DNA of 64,000 nucleotides from Trichostrongylus colubriformis. Its lineage: Eukaryota; Nematoda; Chromadorea; Rhabditida; Trichostrongylidae. The notes under the pieces are model-generated. The model saw nothing but the letters and a program-made list of their open reading frames with translations. It was not told the origin of the DNA and did no database searches. The number at the start of each line of letters is the position of its first letter. The first letter of the stretch is position 1. Position numbers and translations under genes: made by a program. Shown here one piece after another: positions 47,033-58,091 of this stretch. The stretch is from the NCBI GenBank assembly GCA_963978905.1, contig OZ022261.1, forward strand, positions 32,596,102 to 32,660,101. The letters are read 5' to 3'.

Positions 47033-47453
47033 AGGAATCGTCCACAGAGAAATAAGTTTTTCTGTTACCCATATATTTATGTTGTAATTGCCTAATGTGG
47101 GCCGCATGCAAAGTTTCACGTGAAAAATATTAATCCGGCTAAAATACAGCACCAAAAAGTCCCGGCCGAGTGGGCGGGGCCTCCGAGAGAGTGCCCACAC
47201 TGTCGCCCGCCGCGGTCGGAGACGCAATGTAGGAACAGAAAGTTTCGTAAAGATCCCAGCTCTCTGTTTCTGACCGCCCCGGACGATGGGACGGGGCTTT
47301 CCTCGGAGACCCCGCCCACTCGGCCTGCATTTGGGGAGCTGTATCTTACCCGATTTTCACTTCTTCGCGTGGAAATTTACATGTGGCCCTTATTAGGCAA
47401 ACACAACATAAATGTATGGGTAACAGAAACCTATTTTTCTGTGGACGATTCCT
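47033..47453. mobile_element. ~425-bp palindromic MITE, diverged copy 2
   Basis: TTAA precedes AGGAATCGTCCACAGAGAAA. The inverted end closes at 47453 followed by TCAA. Arms and GC-rich centre are homologous to 41171 but noticeably diverged, with a different loop. Confidence 0.88.
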
Positions 47454-47918
47454 TCAAAGGAAACGGAAGGGTCCGAAACAAAAGGAAGATGCAAAGAAAT
47501 GAGCATTTTGTAATGAACACTCAAGGTTAGAAGCGATAATAGGCGAAAAAAACCCGGACTCAAGAGCGCGACGCTGCGGTGTGTATTCGCATACCATTCT
47601 CATCCAACACACAGACTTTCCGAGTTGTCCGCTGTAGGAGACGAGCCGTGGGCCAACGTTAGTTGTAGCATCTGACTCCCAACGCAGTGGAATGGCCATT
47701 CCCAACTACATTAGCATTCATGCAAGTACATCTAGAAACAATATAAGAAAGAACAAAGTAAAAAGTAAAGGAAAAAACAAATTTATAATAGAAACATCTT
47801 CTTTTGGCACCATGCCAAGGCGTCAAATTGGCGAGTTTGTGCAATGGCGGCCACTTGAACTCGTCCACACTACGTCTGTTCTACCGTAAGCCAAAATTAC
47901 CCCTTCTGGTGTCTTTAA

Positions 47919-48344
47919 AGGAATCGTCCACGGAAAATGAGTTTTTGTGTTACCCATATATTTATGTTGTATTTGCCTAATGTTGGCCTCATGCAAAATT
48001 TCACGCGAAAAAATGTGAATCTGGCTGAGATACAGCACCACAAAGTGCGGTCCCAGTGGGCGGGGCCTCCGTGTAGAAGCCTCGTACCGCGTCCGCCATG
48101 GCCTGAGACACATTGTAGAAACAGAAGGTTACGTGAACAGTCCCACTCTCCGTTCCCAACGGCGGCGGAAGACGGGACGAGACTTTTACACGGAGGCTCC
48201 GCCCACTGGGACCGCACTTTGTGGTGCTGTATCTCAGCCAGATTCAATTTTTTTTCGCGTGAAATTGTGCATGAGCCCAACATTAGGCAAATACAACATA
48301 AATATATGGGTAACACAAAAACTCATTTTCCGTGGACGATTCCT
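47919..48344. mobile_element. ~425-bp palindromic MITE, copy 3
   Basis: TTTAA on both sides of AGGAATCGTCCACGGAAAAT ends. The arms are almost identical to copy 1 at 41171. The non-palindromic loop is the reverse complement of copy 1's loop, so the two inserted in opposite orientation. Confidence 0.93.
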
Positions 48345-48847
48345 TTAAGGGTGCCACTTTGATTGGTTTCAAACCCCTCCTTTTCTTCAAACACCCTAGC
48401 GAGGTCTTACATCACCTAGATGACAATGAGTTTGCGTTTCAATGGACTGCCAGTGCAAATCCATGGGATTTATCATAAATAAAAAGTTCTAAAACCCTAC
48501 CGAGCCTTTTTCTCTTTTTACTAACTTCATCATTTCGCAGCTTTGATATTACTCTTGGTCCATTCTGTGCCAGCGAATTGTTAGCCGCTCTGGGTTGTTA
48601 TTAGTTGACAAAGAGCTCATACGACGATAACTGACAAAGAGTGACGCAGCTCATAATGACGATAACTGACAAAGAGTAGCATTCATTGTAGGCTTAAGCT
48701 TACAGGAATGCAATTTAGTCAAAGCGTCAAGCCGCGCGTAGACGCTGATCATGCTACATCGCCGGAATTCCAAATCCTAATAACTTCGACCTGCCACACG
48801 GATGTCTGATTTAACTAACTAGAATAAAGGTTATGGACTTATTAGCA
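48345..48847. repeat. short tandem motif ACGATAACTGACAAAGAGT, otherwise empty
   Basis: The motif repeats imperfectly at 48607-48680 (GACGATAACTGACAAAGAGT twice). No gene is seen in the interval. Confidence 0.6.
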
Positions 48848-48997
48848 CGTCACACGGAATGGGTTCAGTAACTGAATTTCAGTGAGAAATAACCAAATTA
48901 TTAATGACGTAAGAAAACCTGCCGTCATACGGAATGGGATCAGGAACTGAACTTCAGTGAGAAACAACCAAATTATGAATGATGTAAGACCACCTGC
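48848..48997. repeat. 75-bp tandem duplication
   Basis: CACGGAATGGGTTCAGTAACTG at the start of unit 1 recurs 75 bp later as TACGGAATGGGATCAGGAAC. Both are followed by TCAGTGAGAAA-AACCAAATTAT and ATGAYGTAAGA. About ten substitutions separate the units. Confidence 0.85.
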
Positions 48998-49165
48998 CAC
49001 TTTTGAAGTGCACAGAGTTAGGCTACCTGGTTCCTACCGCTACGTGTGTTTACTTCTACGCAATTCTCGTATGGAATACTGCGTATTTTATAGGCGAGAT
49101 CAAACCTTTAAAATGCTTCAGTCAACCAATGAACGCTCTGTCCGTTTTCAAACGTTCACAGACTA

Positions 49166-50444
49166 TCAGGTCGGCAACTAAGTTATTGTGGATTTCACTC
49201 ATAGATGGCTTTAGTTGAATTTTTAGCTTTATTGGCGTAGGCCAAATGTTAAACACATATTGTTATCTAATAGTAGGCAGTCCTGCTATCTCAGTAAAGA
49301 AAGTTTCTTGATCGGCTGCATCATTTTCGTTTGGTGTGTGCTGAAAAATGGAAAAGCAAAACATTCAGTTTCGTCATGCATTATTATTTCCGTAAAGGGA
49401 AAAGCGCATCGCAAGCTTACAGAAAGTTATGTGCTGTTTATGGTGTTGAAGCCTTAAAAAAACGGTAGGGCCAAAATTGGTTTGCCAAATTTCGGTCCGG
49501 TGATTTCTCTCTTGAAGATGAGAAGCGCTCTGGTCGTCCAGTTGGAGTTGACAACGACTTAATTAAGGCAATATTTGATTCGGATCGTCACAGTACAACA
49601 TGTGAGATTGCAGAGAAGCTACAGGTATCACATACATGCATTGAAAAGCATTTAAAACAACTTGGGTACGTGTCAAAACTGGATATATGGGTTCCTCACG
49701 AAGTGATGGAAACGCATTCAACGCAACGCACTAACATCTGCGATGTGCTAAAGGAAAGTATTGAAAATGATCCATTTTCAAAACGAATGATCACTGGCGA
49801 TGAAAAATGGGTTGTTCACAATAATGTCCAGCGAAAAAGAACGTGGAGCCGCCCACGTGAACCAGCTACAACAACAGCAAAAGCTGATATTCATCAAAAG
49901 AAGGTTTTGTTGTCAGTTTGGTGGGTTTACAAAGGAATTGTCTACTTTGAACTCCTACCACCCAACCAAACGATCAATTCTGATGTCTACATTGCACAAT
50001 TAACAAATTTAAGCAGTGCAGTTCAAGAAAAGCGACCCGAATTAATTAACCGAAAAAGTGTTGTATTCCATCATGACAATGCAAGGCCACACACATCTTT
50101 GGCCACTCGGCAAGAATTATTGGAGCTTGGTTGGGATGTTTTGCCACATCCACCATATAGTCCTGACCTTGCATCATCGGATTACTTTTTGTTTCGATCA
50201 TTGCAAACTTCTTTGAGTGGTAAAAAATTCAGTAGTGATGATGAGGTCAAATCGTACCTGACTCAGTTTTTTACTGATACAAACCAGAAGTTTTATGAAC
50301 GCGGAATTATGATGCTACCTGAAAGATGGCAAAAGGTCATTGATAAAAATGGGCAATACATTACAGAGTAAAGTTATTTAGTTCTATGAAAAGAAGTCTT
50401 TGATTTTCTGACAAAAATCCGCAATTAATTAGTTGCCAACCTAG
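49166..50444 (+). mobile_element. near-intact mariner element (1279 bp)
   Basis: TA (49164-49165 and 50445-50446) flanks TCAGGTCGGCAACTAAGTTA and the inverted AATTAGTTGCCAACCTAG. Length and organisation are canonical. This is the best-preserved transposon in the window. Confidence 0.93.
49348..50371 (+). pseudogene. mariner transposase, D,D34D core intact, one frameshift and one stop
   Basis: ATG at 49348 opens MEKQNIQFRHA. A frameshift near 49378 moves to HYYFRKGKSASQAYRKLCAV, and a TAG at 49466-49468 interrupts the HTH region just before GQNWFAKFRSGDFSLEDEKR. From there one frame runs to TAA: WVPHEV linker, ITGDEKWVVHNN (Asp 1), VVFHHDNARPHTSLATRQEL (Asp 2), HPPYSPDLASSDYFLFRSLQ (Asp 3, 34 residues on) and a normal C-terminus. 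Only two lesions separate it from a full transposase, so it died recently. Confidence 0.92.
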
Positions 50445-50446
50445 TA

Positions 50447-51240
50447 GTTCAAATTTGAACAAATTGTTAATTAATCGAACGTCCAATTTACTTCCTTTAT
50501 GGGCTGAATGGTGAAATGTGAGCTCCGGGAAGTCCAGGACTTTCCTAGCATAGATGGAGAGGACGCAGTAATCTTTAGGAGTCCAGGCCGTTCAACGTTA
50601 AAGTGGGGAAACCGTCACAAAATTCGGCAAAAAGCGTAATCTCAATTTCGTAGAGATTACGCTGCATGTTCTACAATATGAGTGGTGATATCCATTATCG
50701 CATAGAAGGCCACCTCTCCAAAAAAGGAGTAAGTATCATCCTGATCGAAGATTCCCTGCTCCAAGGAATTTCGGCAATTTCTTTGGCAACCGGCGGGAAA
50801 CATCAAAAAGTGAAAGGGGCTCGAAGATGAAAAAAGCGACACTGGCACTTGAAATACGCGAAGAATGAAGTTGGGATTCACACAGATTGAGAATAACAAA
50901 GGGCTGTTTATGAAGATCTAGAAAAGGGTAGTTGCAATTACTGCGAAAAACGGAACTAAAGATCTCCATGAGAAAAGCATGCCATCATCTACTCTCGGAG
51001 CGTGTCGTGCATTGAATGCTCCTGTAGAAACTCGTGCAACGAGGCGGTGTAAGGTCAATCAGGATGTGCTCATTACAGCAATCAAGACCGCTGATAGCCA
51101 TTGATAGATTTAACTCTGGTTTTTTTTTTGCCATTTTCAATTCAACACCTATATTTTCAGCAAATGATTCGCACTAAGTTCAACACTCTTAACTTGTCGC
51201 CGGACTTTTGCAGCCATTTTGAAGCATGAGTTGACGCCTC
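50447..51240. other. no supported feature
   Basis: Two minus ORFs (50657-50969) show no domain. No repeats were seen. Confidence 0.35.
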
Positions 51241-51395
51241 AAAGGAATCGTTCCCGAATATTTAAGGTATTCTGCCTCGAATGCAGAGTTTCATGCGGAA
51301 AGGCAAGAATCCAACTGAGACACAGCTCCTCTATGTATTGTCCGGCGGGGTAGGGTGTACGAGAGGGAGCACCCATGATGGCACCAATTGTAAGA
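51241..51395 (+). repeat. degenerate half copy of the ~425-bp palindromic family
   Basis: AAAGGAATCGTTCCCGAATA, CAGAGTTTCATGCGGAAAG and ACTGAGACACAGCTCC parallel the left arm of the 41171 copy. No right arm was found. Confidence 0.45.
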
Positions 51396-51739
51396 GCAAA
51401 GAGGCGACGGTCACGGGGTCAGGGACGCAGAGTGATAGGCAAATTAACACTGGACTCAAAAATTTTAACTTCGCTCTTGAAACCGACAGATGTTCAGAGG
51501 TTGCTCGGCCGGATTTCAAGCACCTTTTTCAAGTTTTTCGAATACTTCCTCGGAAAAAAGGAGTCATCAATAGCCTTTACCATAGTTATACCGTAAATAC
51601 GTCTGGAGGGGGTTTTCACATCAATATGACGTAATATTGAGAGCTTAAAACACATATAAAAGCATCAGCAAAGAATGGCTCAGGGTGCCAGTCTACAGCT
51701 CTTCATTTCTGTGAGATCAGTTGGATTTTCCGTATATTA

Positions 51740-52637
51740 TTAGGTTGATTCATAATAAATCGGACAAATTGACCAATTTTAATCATTGTCGTACAACTTT
51801 TTTACGACAATAGGGATTCACTTGAAATATACTCCATCTTTTCGATGACCTTCTGCCACGGTATAGGCAGATCATGGATGCCCTTGCTCCAGAAGGCCGG
51901 AAGCTGGAGCTCGAAGAAGTTGCCGAGTGCCGCCTTGACCTCGTCGCGAGTTTTGAAGTCTCGGCCGTCCAGGTGGCGTTGGCTGTGGGAGAAAAGGTGG
52001 AAATCTGAAGGGGCCAGATCTGGGGAGTACGGTGGGTATAGAAGTACGGTCCAACTGTACGACAGCAGCTCGGCCTTGGTCGATCTTGCGAAGTGCGGTC
52101 TGTGGAAGTAGACACGTTGTCGTGCTGGAAGTAGACATGTGACCGTCGCCGTAGCGAACTTTGGACATTGGCCTTCAATTCTCGTAGTTGACGAACGTAG
52201 ACGTCGGCGAATACTGTGGTACCTTCATCAAGCAGCTCCCAGTACTCTACGCCGTGTACGCTCCACCAACCGCGGTTTTCGTCTTCGATGGAATAGTCGC
52301 CTGACGCAAACTTCGAATGCTACAACTACAGTGTACTTCTGCCGGGGGCATGCTCCTTGTGAACTTCTATCAGACGTCTGCCGATATCCGCGGGTTCCTG
52401 GCCAGATAGCGATATAAATAGTATGACGTTGCGGATGTGGTCTCTGGACCGCTTGAAATCGTGCGGCATTGTGGCGGAATGAATTTACTTTGGAGTGATT
52501 ATTTTGCGGTACTTTGAAGAGCTTTTCATACTCATTCCAACGGTACCTCGCGCATCCATTTTCGTTAATTCGTTACTGAGTTATGATCTCTAGAAATCAT
52601 CACTACCATTTGTCCGATTTATTATGAATCAACCTAA
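51740..52637 (-). mobile_element. mariner element, internally deleted (898 bp)
   Basis: TA flanks TTAGGTTGATTCATAATAAA on both sides in inverted orientation (51740; 52637). The transposase runs on the minus strand. About 400 bp of the expected length is missing. Confidence 0.92.
51784..52469 (-). pseudogene. mariner transposase pseudogene (deleted, frameshifted)
   Basis: It starts MPHDFKRSRDHIRNVILFIS at 52469, then SGDYSIEDENRGWW, after which a deletion joins directly to YWELLDEGTTVFADVYVRQL. Next come VYFQHDN (second catalytic Asp), a frameshift, and a C-terminus recognisable in another frame (PYSPDLAPSDFHLFS-like, then FWSKGIHDLPIPWQKVIEKM). The first catalytic Asp region and the HTH second half are lost. 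Confidence 0.85.
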
Positions 52638-53179
52638 TACTTAGGATTCATTCATCCTTATTGTTAGTTTCCTTCTGTAATTTGGAAGATAGGCAACCAA
52701 CAATCTATTTCATAAATATGTCCCGGCTCACAGGCTCCGAAAAAGGTGTTTTGCTGAAACGTTAGCAGGAGGAATAAACAATCTCGGAGGCACAGCAAGA
52801 AGTTTACCAGTTGTTTTACTAGAGATGCTGAGATTAATAGCGAATCGCACAGGGAGTATATCTTTCGGTGTTTCAGTAGGGTGATTTCGAGAGGATTTAA
52901 AATTATGTAATTTCCTTGGGGGACCCCTGTAAAGAGGTTGCACAGAGAGGACTGTGCTGGACTCTCAGTTGTTGCTCGATTAAACGGCAACCTCATCCGT
53001 TTTTCTTTCTTGCCCTTGCTTTTTCTCTTTTAAGAGTGCGCCACGCATGTGTGTGACTACAGGATATTGAGGATTTCGACATGATCTTCTTTCCAATTTA
53101 GTGTATTAATTTCAAGTGCTAGTGCTCACCCCAAATTATAAAGATAGTGGAACTGGTGTGGATTTGAAATGGAATTTAG

Positions 53180-53317
53180 TCATTCGAGAAGGCCTGTGCT
53201 AGCAGTGCCATTCGTTCCAAGAGCATTTGAAAGATTGGATCGTGTCATGTTTGACCCGTCTTCCATAGCCCCAGCCCGAGGGACAATATTCGCGAGGTCA
53301 AACGGAACGAAAGAAGT
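53180..53317 (-). CDS. candidate terminal exon, unknown protein
   Basis: A textbook acceptor (TTGTTGTTATTTGCAG) precedes 45 codons and TGA at 53180: TSFVPFDLANIVPRAGAMED then GSNMTRSNLSNALGTNGTAS and TGLLE. Local GC and Gly/Ala/Asn/Thr use differ from the AT-rich surroundings and look coding. The rest of the gene would lie at higher coordinates on this strand and was not found. The hydrophobic patch at 53640-53897 is not convincingly connected. Confidence 0.4.
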   Translation of the reverse strand, partial: TSFVPFDLANIVPRAGAMEDGSNMTRSNLSNALGTNGTASTGLLE

Positions 53318-54825
53318 CTGCAAATAACAACAAATAATTTTTCTTCGGAGTACGATCACCGAGGTAATTATGTTATCCTCAAAAAGCGCACTTGCAATGA
53401 AAGTAGTTTTGTGAAGGTTTACAGCTGCATGAGTTCGTTGAGAATAAAATTTCTTGACGTAATACAACGTAATACTTTGAACTAGTGAAATGCTTGTTTA
53501 AAACATTGCCACGTCACCAGCGTCATGCACTTTTCATGGGAATACCGAAAAATTGCAATGTACTTCCAAAAATATATGTTCCTTCATCAGCTGTTTCACT
53601 GTATAGGGTAAACATCCTTGTCTTCCCCCTCATTCCTTATTAACAGACCATGTTTGAATCCCAATTGATGTTTGAAAACAACACTCGAAGGGAGCTAACG
53701 CTCTTCGCAGAGGGCAGTGACAAAAGTGAGCAGAAAATGTAGGAGGCAAAGTGGCAGCCAGAAGCATAGAGAAATTTCTGAGAACAGCAAGGAAATGTCA
53801 CTGCTAGCTGCAAACTGTTTTGCAAAAGATCCTTTCGGCAGGAATATACATTGAAAATGCTCTTTGAAAAGACATGAAATTTCGAAAGAGGGCTCACTCA
53901 AATCTCATTTCCCTCCTGAAATTAAGAGAACCATCCATGAATAAGATAAAATAAATCACAAACTCGTGCTCTTGTCGGATATACAGACACTTCCCAATTT
54001 AAAATGCTTAAAATAAAATTTTCAGCTGGAAAGAAAAGTTCAAAATTCCTTTGTACTCGTAGATATTTCCGCACTCCTTGGAGAGTCAATTTTCCATCTT
54101 TCATGAAAATGAAGTAGAACAGGTGGAAAAAAAGTTCCATATGCAAGTTCTTCATGGGTCCATCCACTGGTATGACTTCAAAACAATTAAATTACCTCTG
54201 TTGAAATTATGGCAGAACGGTGGATTGTGGCAAATTTTCTTCGATTTCGAAAAAGTCAAGAGCGGTACTGTATGCCCACTCAAAAATGGGTAGATTTTCT
54301 TGCGTGTAATATTCTTCGGCAATTTCTTTTATACGCTCGTTCGGTCATTCACAAAATCATTCACAAAAGTGGAAAGGGGTTGTAGTGATAGCTCGGTTGT
54401 GAGAGAATTCGTACTAATGCGGCTACTTTTCCTGGCATAGGGCTCGGATATGCCTAATCCACACCACCCGGTATCTAGTATGTTGAACAGCCGAGCGAAT
54501 TTCCGTCAAAAGGTAACAGGACATTCGGAACACAGAGAGCAAAATGAATTGCGAAGCGGTTATGAGTGAGTACTATAGTGGGCGGCCCCTATTTTTAGAT
54601 TTTGAGCCTCTCATGGTTACTGCTACCTTTCCCGTAGAAGAAGCCCTGGTAAATCGGGGCTGATTCATCTAGGATCCCTTTCACGCGTGAAGTATCGGTA
54701 ATAGATCCTATGATTCTGGATCAAGATTTAAAAAAGCACTGCTGGTATGATGGTGGCGCTGAAATTTCGTCAATTATAGGCAAAGTCTTGAAGAATGCTC
54801 TTGCTGTTCAGAAGTTTAACTTAAA
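53318..54825. other. no firm feature
   Basis: Minus ORFs at 53640-53901 (CFWLPLCLLHFLLTFVTAL, hydrophobic) and 53922-54167 and a + ORF at 54078-54293 have no recognisable domain or good splice pair. Confidence 0.3.
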
Positions 54826-55308
54826 GGCGCTTTCCGCGATCATCTTGAATGGGTAAAGAGCTGAATTATGAAATTAGAGGTGCTAAATAATACGCTAAAA
54901 GAGAGAAATTTGAAAGAAGCCCTCGAAAATGGCAAAAATGAGACTTCCTGACATCTGTCCTTGTACGAGATTACCGCATGAAAACGAGCCTTTGAAACAG
55001 TTTCCGCTGGATGGTATCATAAGGAACCTTGAGATATCACCTGTCCCCCCATGTGAACGTTTCCTCAGCTATTGGTGTTTCTACTTTATCTTGTCTTATC
55101 GCGTGAATCACAGGGCCACGTAAATGCCTCGTTGGAAAAAAAAAGCATCGTCCAATGTCAGGTGTGGGAGGAGTGAGTGGATGGGATCGGAGGGGATTCG
55201 AGCGGCTTAGCGTCGTGAAGACGCGCCGCGACACCCCAAAAAGTGTGCAGCTTGGAGAGTTGCTCGAGGATCTATCTGCACTTGGTCATAGCGGAATGTG
55301 CCTTTAAA
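54826..55308. repeat. TTAA-type MITE with AAAGGCRCWTTCCGC ends
   Basis: CTTAAAGGCGCTTTCCGCGA at the left pairs with ATAGCGGAATGTGCCTTTAAAT at the right, with TTAA at both outer edges. The GC-rich right part around 55150-55230 shows no protein. It is related by its ends to 16584-17062 and 43987-44313. Confidence 0.65.
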
Positions 55309-56620
55309 TACTTCGTCATTTAGTTTTCCAGGCTTTGGCCAAAAAAAAACGAGATCCTCCGAACAATAGAACGTAATCTTTGTTCAGATGAACCCTGAGG
55401 GTCTATCTGCATGGCGATCAGAAGTATGGTAACCAGGTCCCCAGATCGTTGAAATGAAATTTTTCTGTTTATGGTGAGACTCCTTTCACTCTCGGAATGT
55501 CCAGTGCAAACTACCATGAGCTTACTCCTATAAAGAGAAGATGAAGGTCCTGATAACCTTTCCACTCATCTTTCACTCCTTTAATAGCGAAGATTAGCGG
55601 TGTTGAGGGGTCCATGCAAGTTGTCCATCATGATATGGTCTGGTGAGATCTACCGAGGTGGCGATGTAGCTGGGAAAAAACAGGGAAAAAGGGAACGCAT
55701 AGCTCAGTTTCCCAAGGGCACCTTTTTCCTTGTTCCCTTGCTTTTTCACTTCTCAAATGACGTATGCAGTTGACCTGGGAAAGGAATATATCATAACCAG
55801 CTGGATAAGTAACGAATAGATTCGAGGTGATTCTTAGCTGGAATGACCCAGTTTCAACCAGTGAGACCAAAGCGCTCCACATAAGCACGAAGAATCAACA
55901 TGAGAAGTACCATTTAGAAAGACATGAACTATCCATTATTTCTAAAGTTGCTGATCAAGAATTCATTATAAAAACTTGACTTCACTCAACACGCAGAAGC
56001 AATGACGACTAAGAACACCGTTTTAATCAACCTTTTCAAGTGATTGAGCACAAAGAATCTTAGAGTATACCCAACGCGTACAACTAGAAGTTGTCGACTT
56101 CTAGAAGTCTAGAAGTTTTAACTAGAAAGCTGTCGACGGCAAACTGGAAAGAGTGCAGAATAATCCTACTCGAGGATTGATATCCGTCTGATATGTGCTT
56201 GGCGATCAGTAGCACAGAGCAATGCTAGGAATAAAATGTTTGTCTCTCGACTTTGCAGGTGATAACACGGAGAAATGACTGAATGATGGCTTAGTAAATA
56301 TTAACTGGCACAACCGTGCTAAAAATAACCGCTTTTTTTCGAGTTGTCAGATCTAGCACAAGGAATTCCAGATGGAAATTAAGCTTCAGTGAAAGCAAAC
56401 TTTTTTTCATTACAGCGGGATCATGATAGCGAAAGGTGAGCAAAACTGTCTGCTCTCAAATAATTACCTATACCGAACACAGAACACTCCGATAATAACT
56501 ATTACGATATTAATTTCCTATAGTCCTATGGTTTCCAGAAATCAAGAGGTTGTACTATATTTTGTTGTATTAACTTAATGTGTAGTGACCTAATGGTAAT
56601 GATATCACTGCTAGAGCATG
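55309..56620. other. no supported gene
   Basis: Minus ORFs at 55320-55565 and 55628-55888 are open but unrecognised. A local palindrome (CTAGAAGTTGTCGACTTCTAG, 56091-56111) is visible. Confidence 0.35.
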
Positions 56621-56622
56621 TA

Positions 56623-56775
56623 CAGTCCACTACGGAGCGCTTGATAGGGCGCGGTCTACGGACTTGGGTGAGAGTGTGTCAAACTCTCTTACCCCGCTAC
56701 ACACTCTCACTCTCGCCACACACTCTGACACTTGCCATTCAGGCCACGCCCTATCAAGCGCTACGAAGTGGACTG
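56623..56775. mobile_element. 153-bp palindromic MITE, copy 2 (Tc1-type ends)
   Basis: TA flanks CAGTCCACTACGGAGCGCTT and GCGCTACGAAGTGGACTG. The element is homologous along its whole length to 32812-32964 and better preserved at the ends. Confidence 0.9.
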
Positions 56776-57350
56776 TAAACATAGGTACATGCATACATCA
56801 TACAATACAAGAAAGTAATAGAAGCATATGAGCCCAAACATAAATCCTGTGTGCGCTCATGCCGTAACCTTGACCTGCACTGTATACTACAAAGTTTTAC
56901 AGGACTGTAGTGCTACTTCATGCTTCGGCTACACATCATGTGATTAAGGGGACGTCCTACTGTTTTTTTTTTGTAGACTGGAATACAGAGAATGCTAGAA
57001 AACCTGCTCGTGCTATTGGCCCCACAACCTCCCAAGCTATCCATGCTAGCTTCATGCCTCTACACTGCTTGTTGCACCAGCACAAATTGTCAGGGATATT
57101 TTCGATGTATGATACACAAGGCATGATGAAAACACCAAACTGGCATTTAGACAGAAACTTGCATGTAAATTCACGACGTGCTTGCCACTGGGGCACGTAG
57201 TGATCATCTGAATCTCCAAAGAACACTGAACTCCGTGGACACAAGAATTGCAAAGAAGAATTTTTATGGGAAGGCCTTCCAGCATCTCCCAAGGTCGAAA
57301 CAGGAACAGGTGGATATAGGGAATACCTGAAGTGCAGAGAAGAACCTATT
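56776..57350. other. open frames on both strands, no gene called
   Basis: The 147-codon minus frame (SVFFGDSDDHYVPQWQARRE; NIPDNLCWCNKQCRGMKLAW) and a 96-codon + frame overlap at 56910-57200. Neither has a recognised domain nor clear splice sites. Confidence 0.25.
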
Positions 57351-57353
57351 CGA

Positions 57354-57462
57354 AAACGTCGCATACAAGAAATTTTCATCCGGAACCAGTGACGTCGCAT
57401 TCAAGAGGTTTCCGCCCCCAAACGTCGCATTCAAGAAGTTTCCACCCGGAACCAATGACGTG
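57354..57462. repeat. minisatellite, 36-30-36 bp units
   Basis: CGTCGCATWCAAGARRTTTYC is repeated three times (57358, 57394, 57424), each followed by CCCGGAACCARTGA or a shortened CCCCCAAA. The middle unit has a 6-bp deletion. Confidence 0.9.
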
Positions 57463-58091
57463 AGAATCTTTAGGAAATGGAATAGGAGTTTCCGATGGGT
57501 ACCGAAGAGGAAATTCGGACGCATGGGTGTCATCGGACGCGATAACCTCCATAATGACTTTACCGTCGCTTGCAGGCAACTCAATGCTGTTTCATGTGAA
57601 AATAAAGGTGCCTAGAGGAATCCTTGAGATCTACAAAGCTTTACTCGATGACTAGAGAAGGGGCTAGTGGTCCGAACTTTTTGTGTTCACCTGCGTATAG
57701 GTATATACTGGCACCTTTGAGTTAAAATTAAGTTGAGTTTTAATTAAGTTTATGAGTAAAAGTTCCCAATTTCAAGGTTCTTCACATACACTCGATGCTA
57801 CCGTTATACAGGCGAATTGCGCAAACGTAGGACATTCATAGCCAATGTTCGGTTCAAGAGGAACTATTTAACTTGTGAGGCCAAATTCGTGAGTCCAACA
57901 AAAAATTTCTATCACGCGACTAGCATGACCTCTCATATTTCATTTTGACCACTTCTGAGGGTCAAACAATGCACGAAGAAAGTTTCTGTGAGATACGACC
58001 CCTCCCACCCCGCCGGCAATGCATCCGTACCATTTGAAACGTGCTTGTCCTGACAATACTACATGTATAAGAGAACCATGGTATCTTTAAT
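57463..58091. other. no supported feature
   Basis: AT-rich sequence without open coding frames or repeats that I recognise. Confidence 0.35.

Noticed and set aside
47823..48362. Multiple overlapping 96-141 codon ORFs
   Set aside because: Same palindromic repeat family as at 41171; no protein family.
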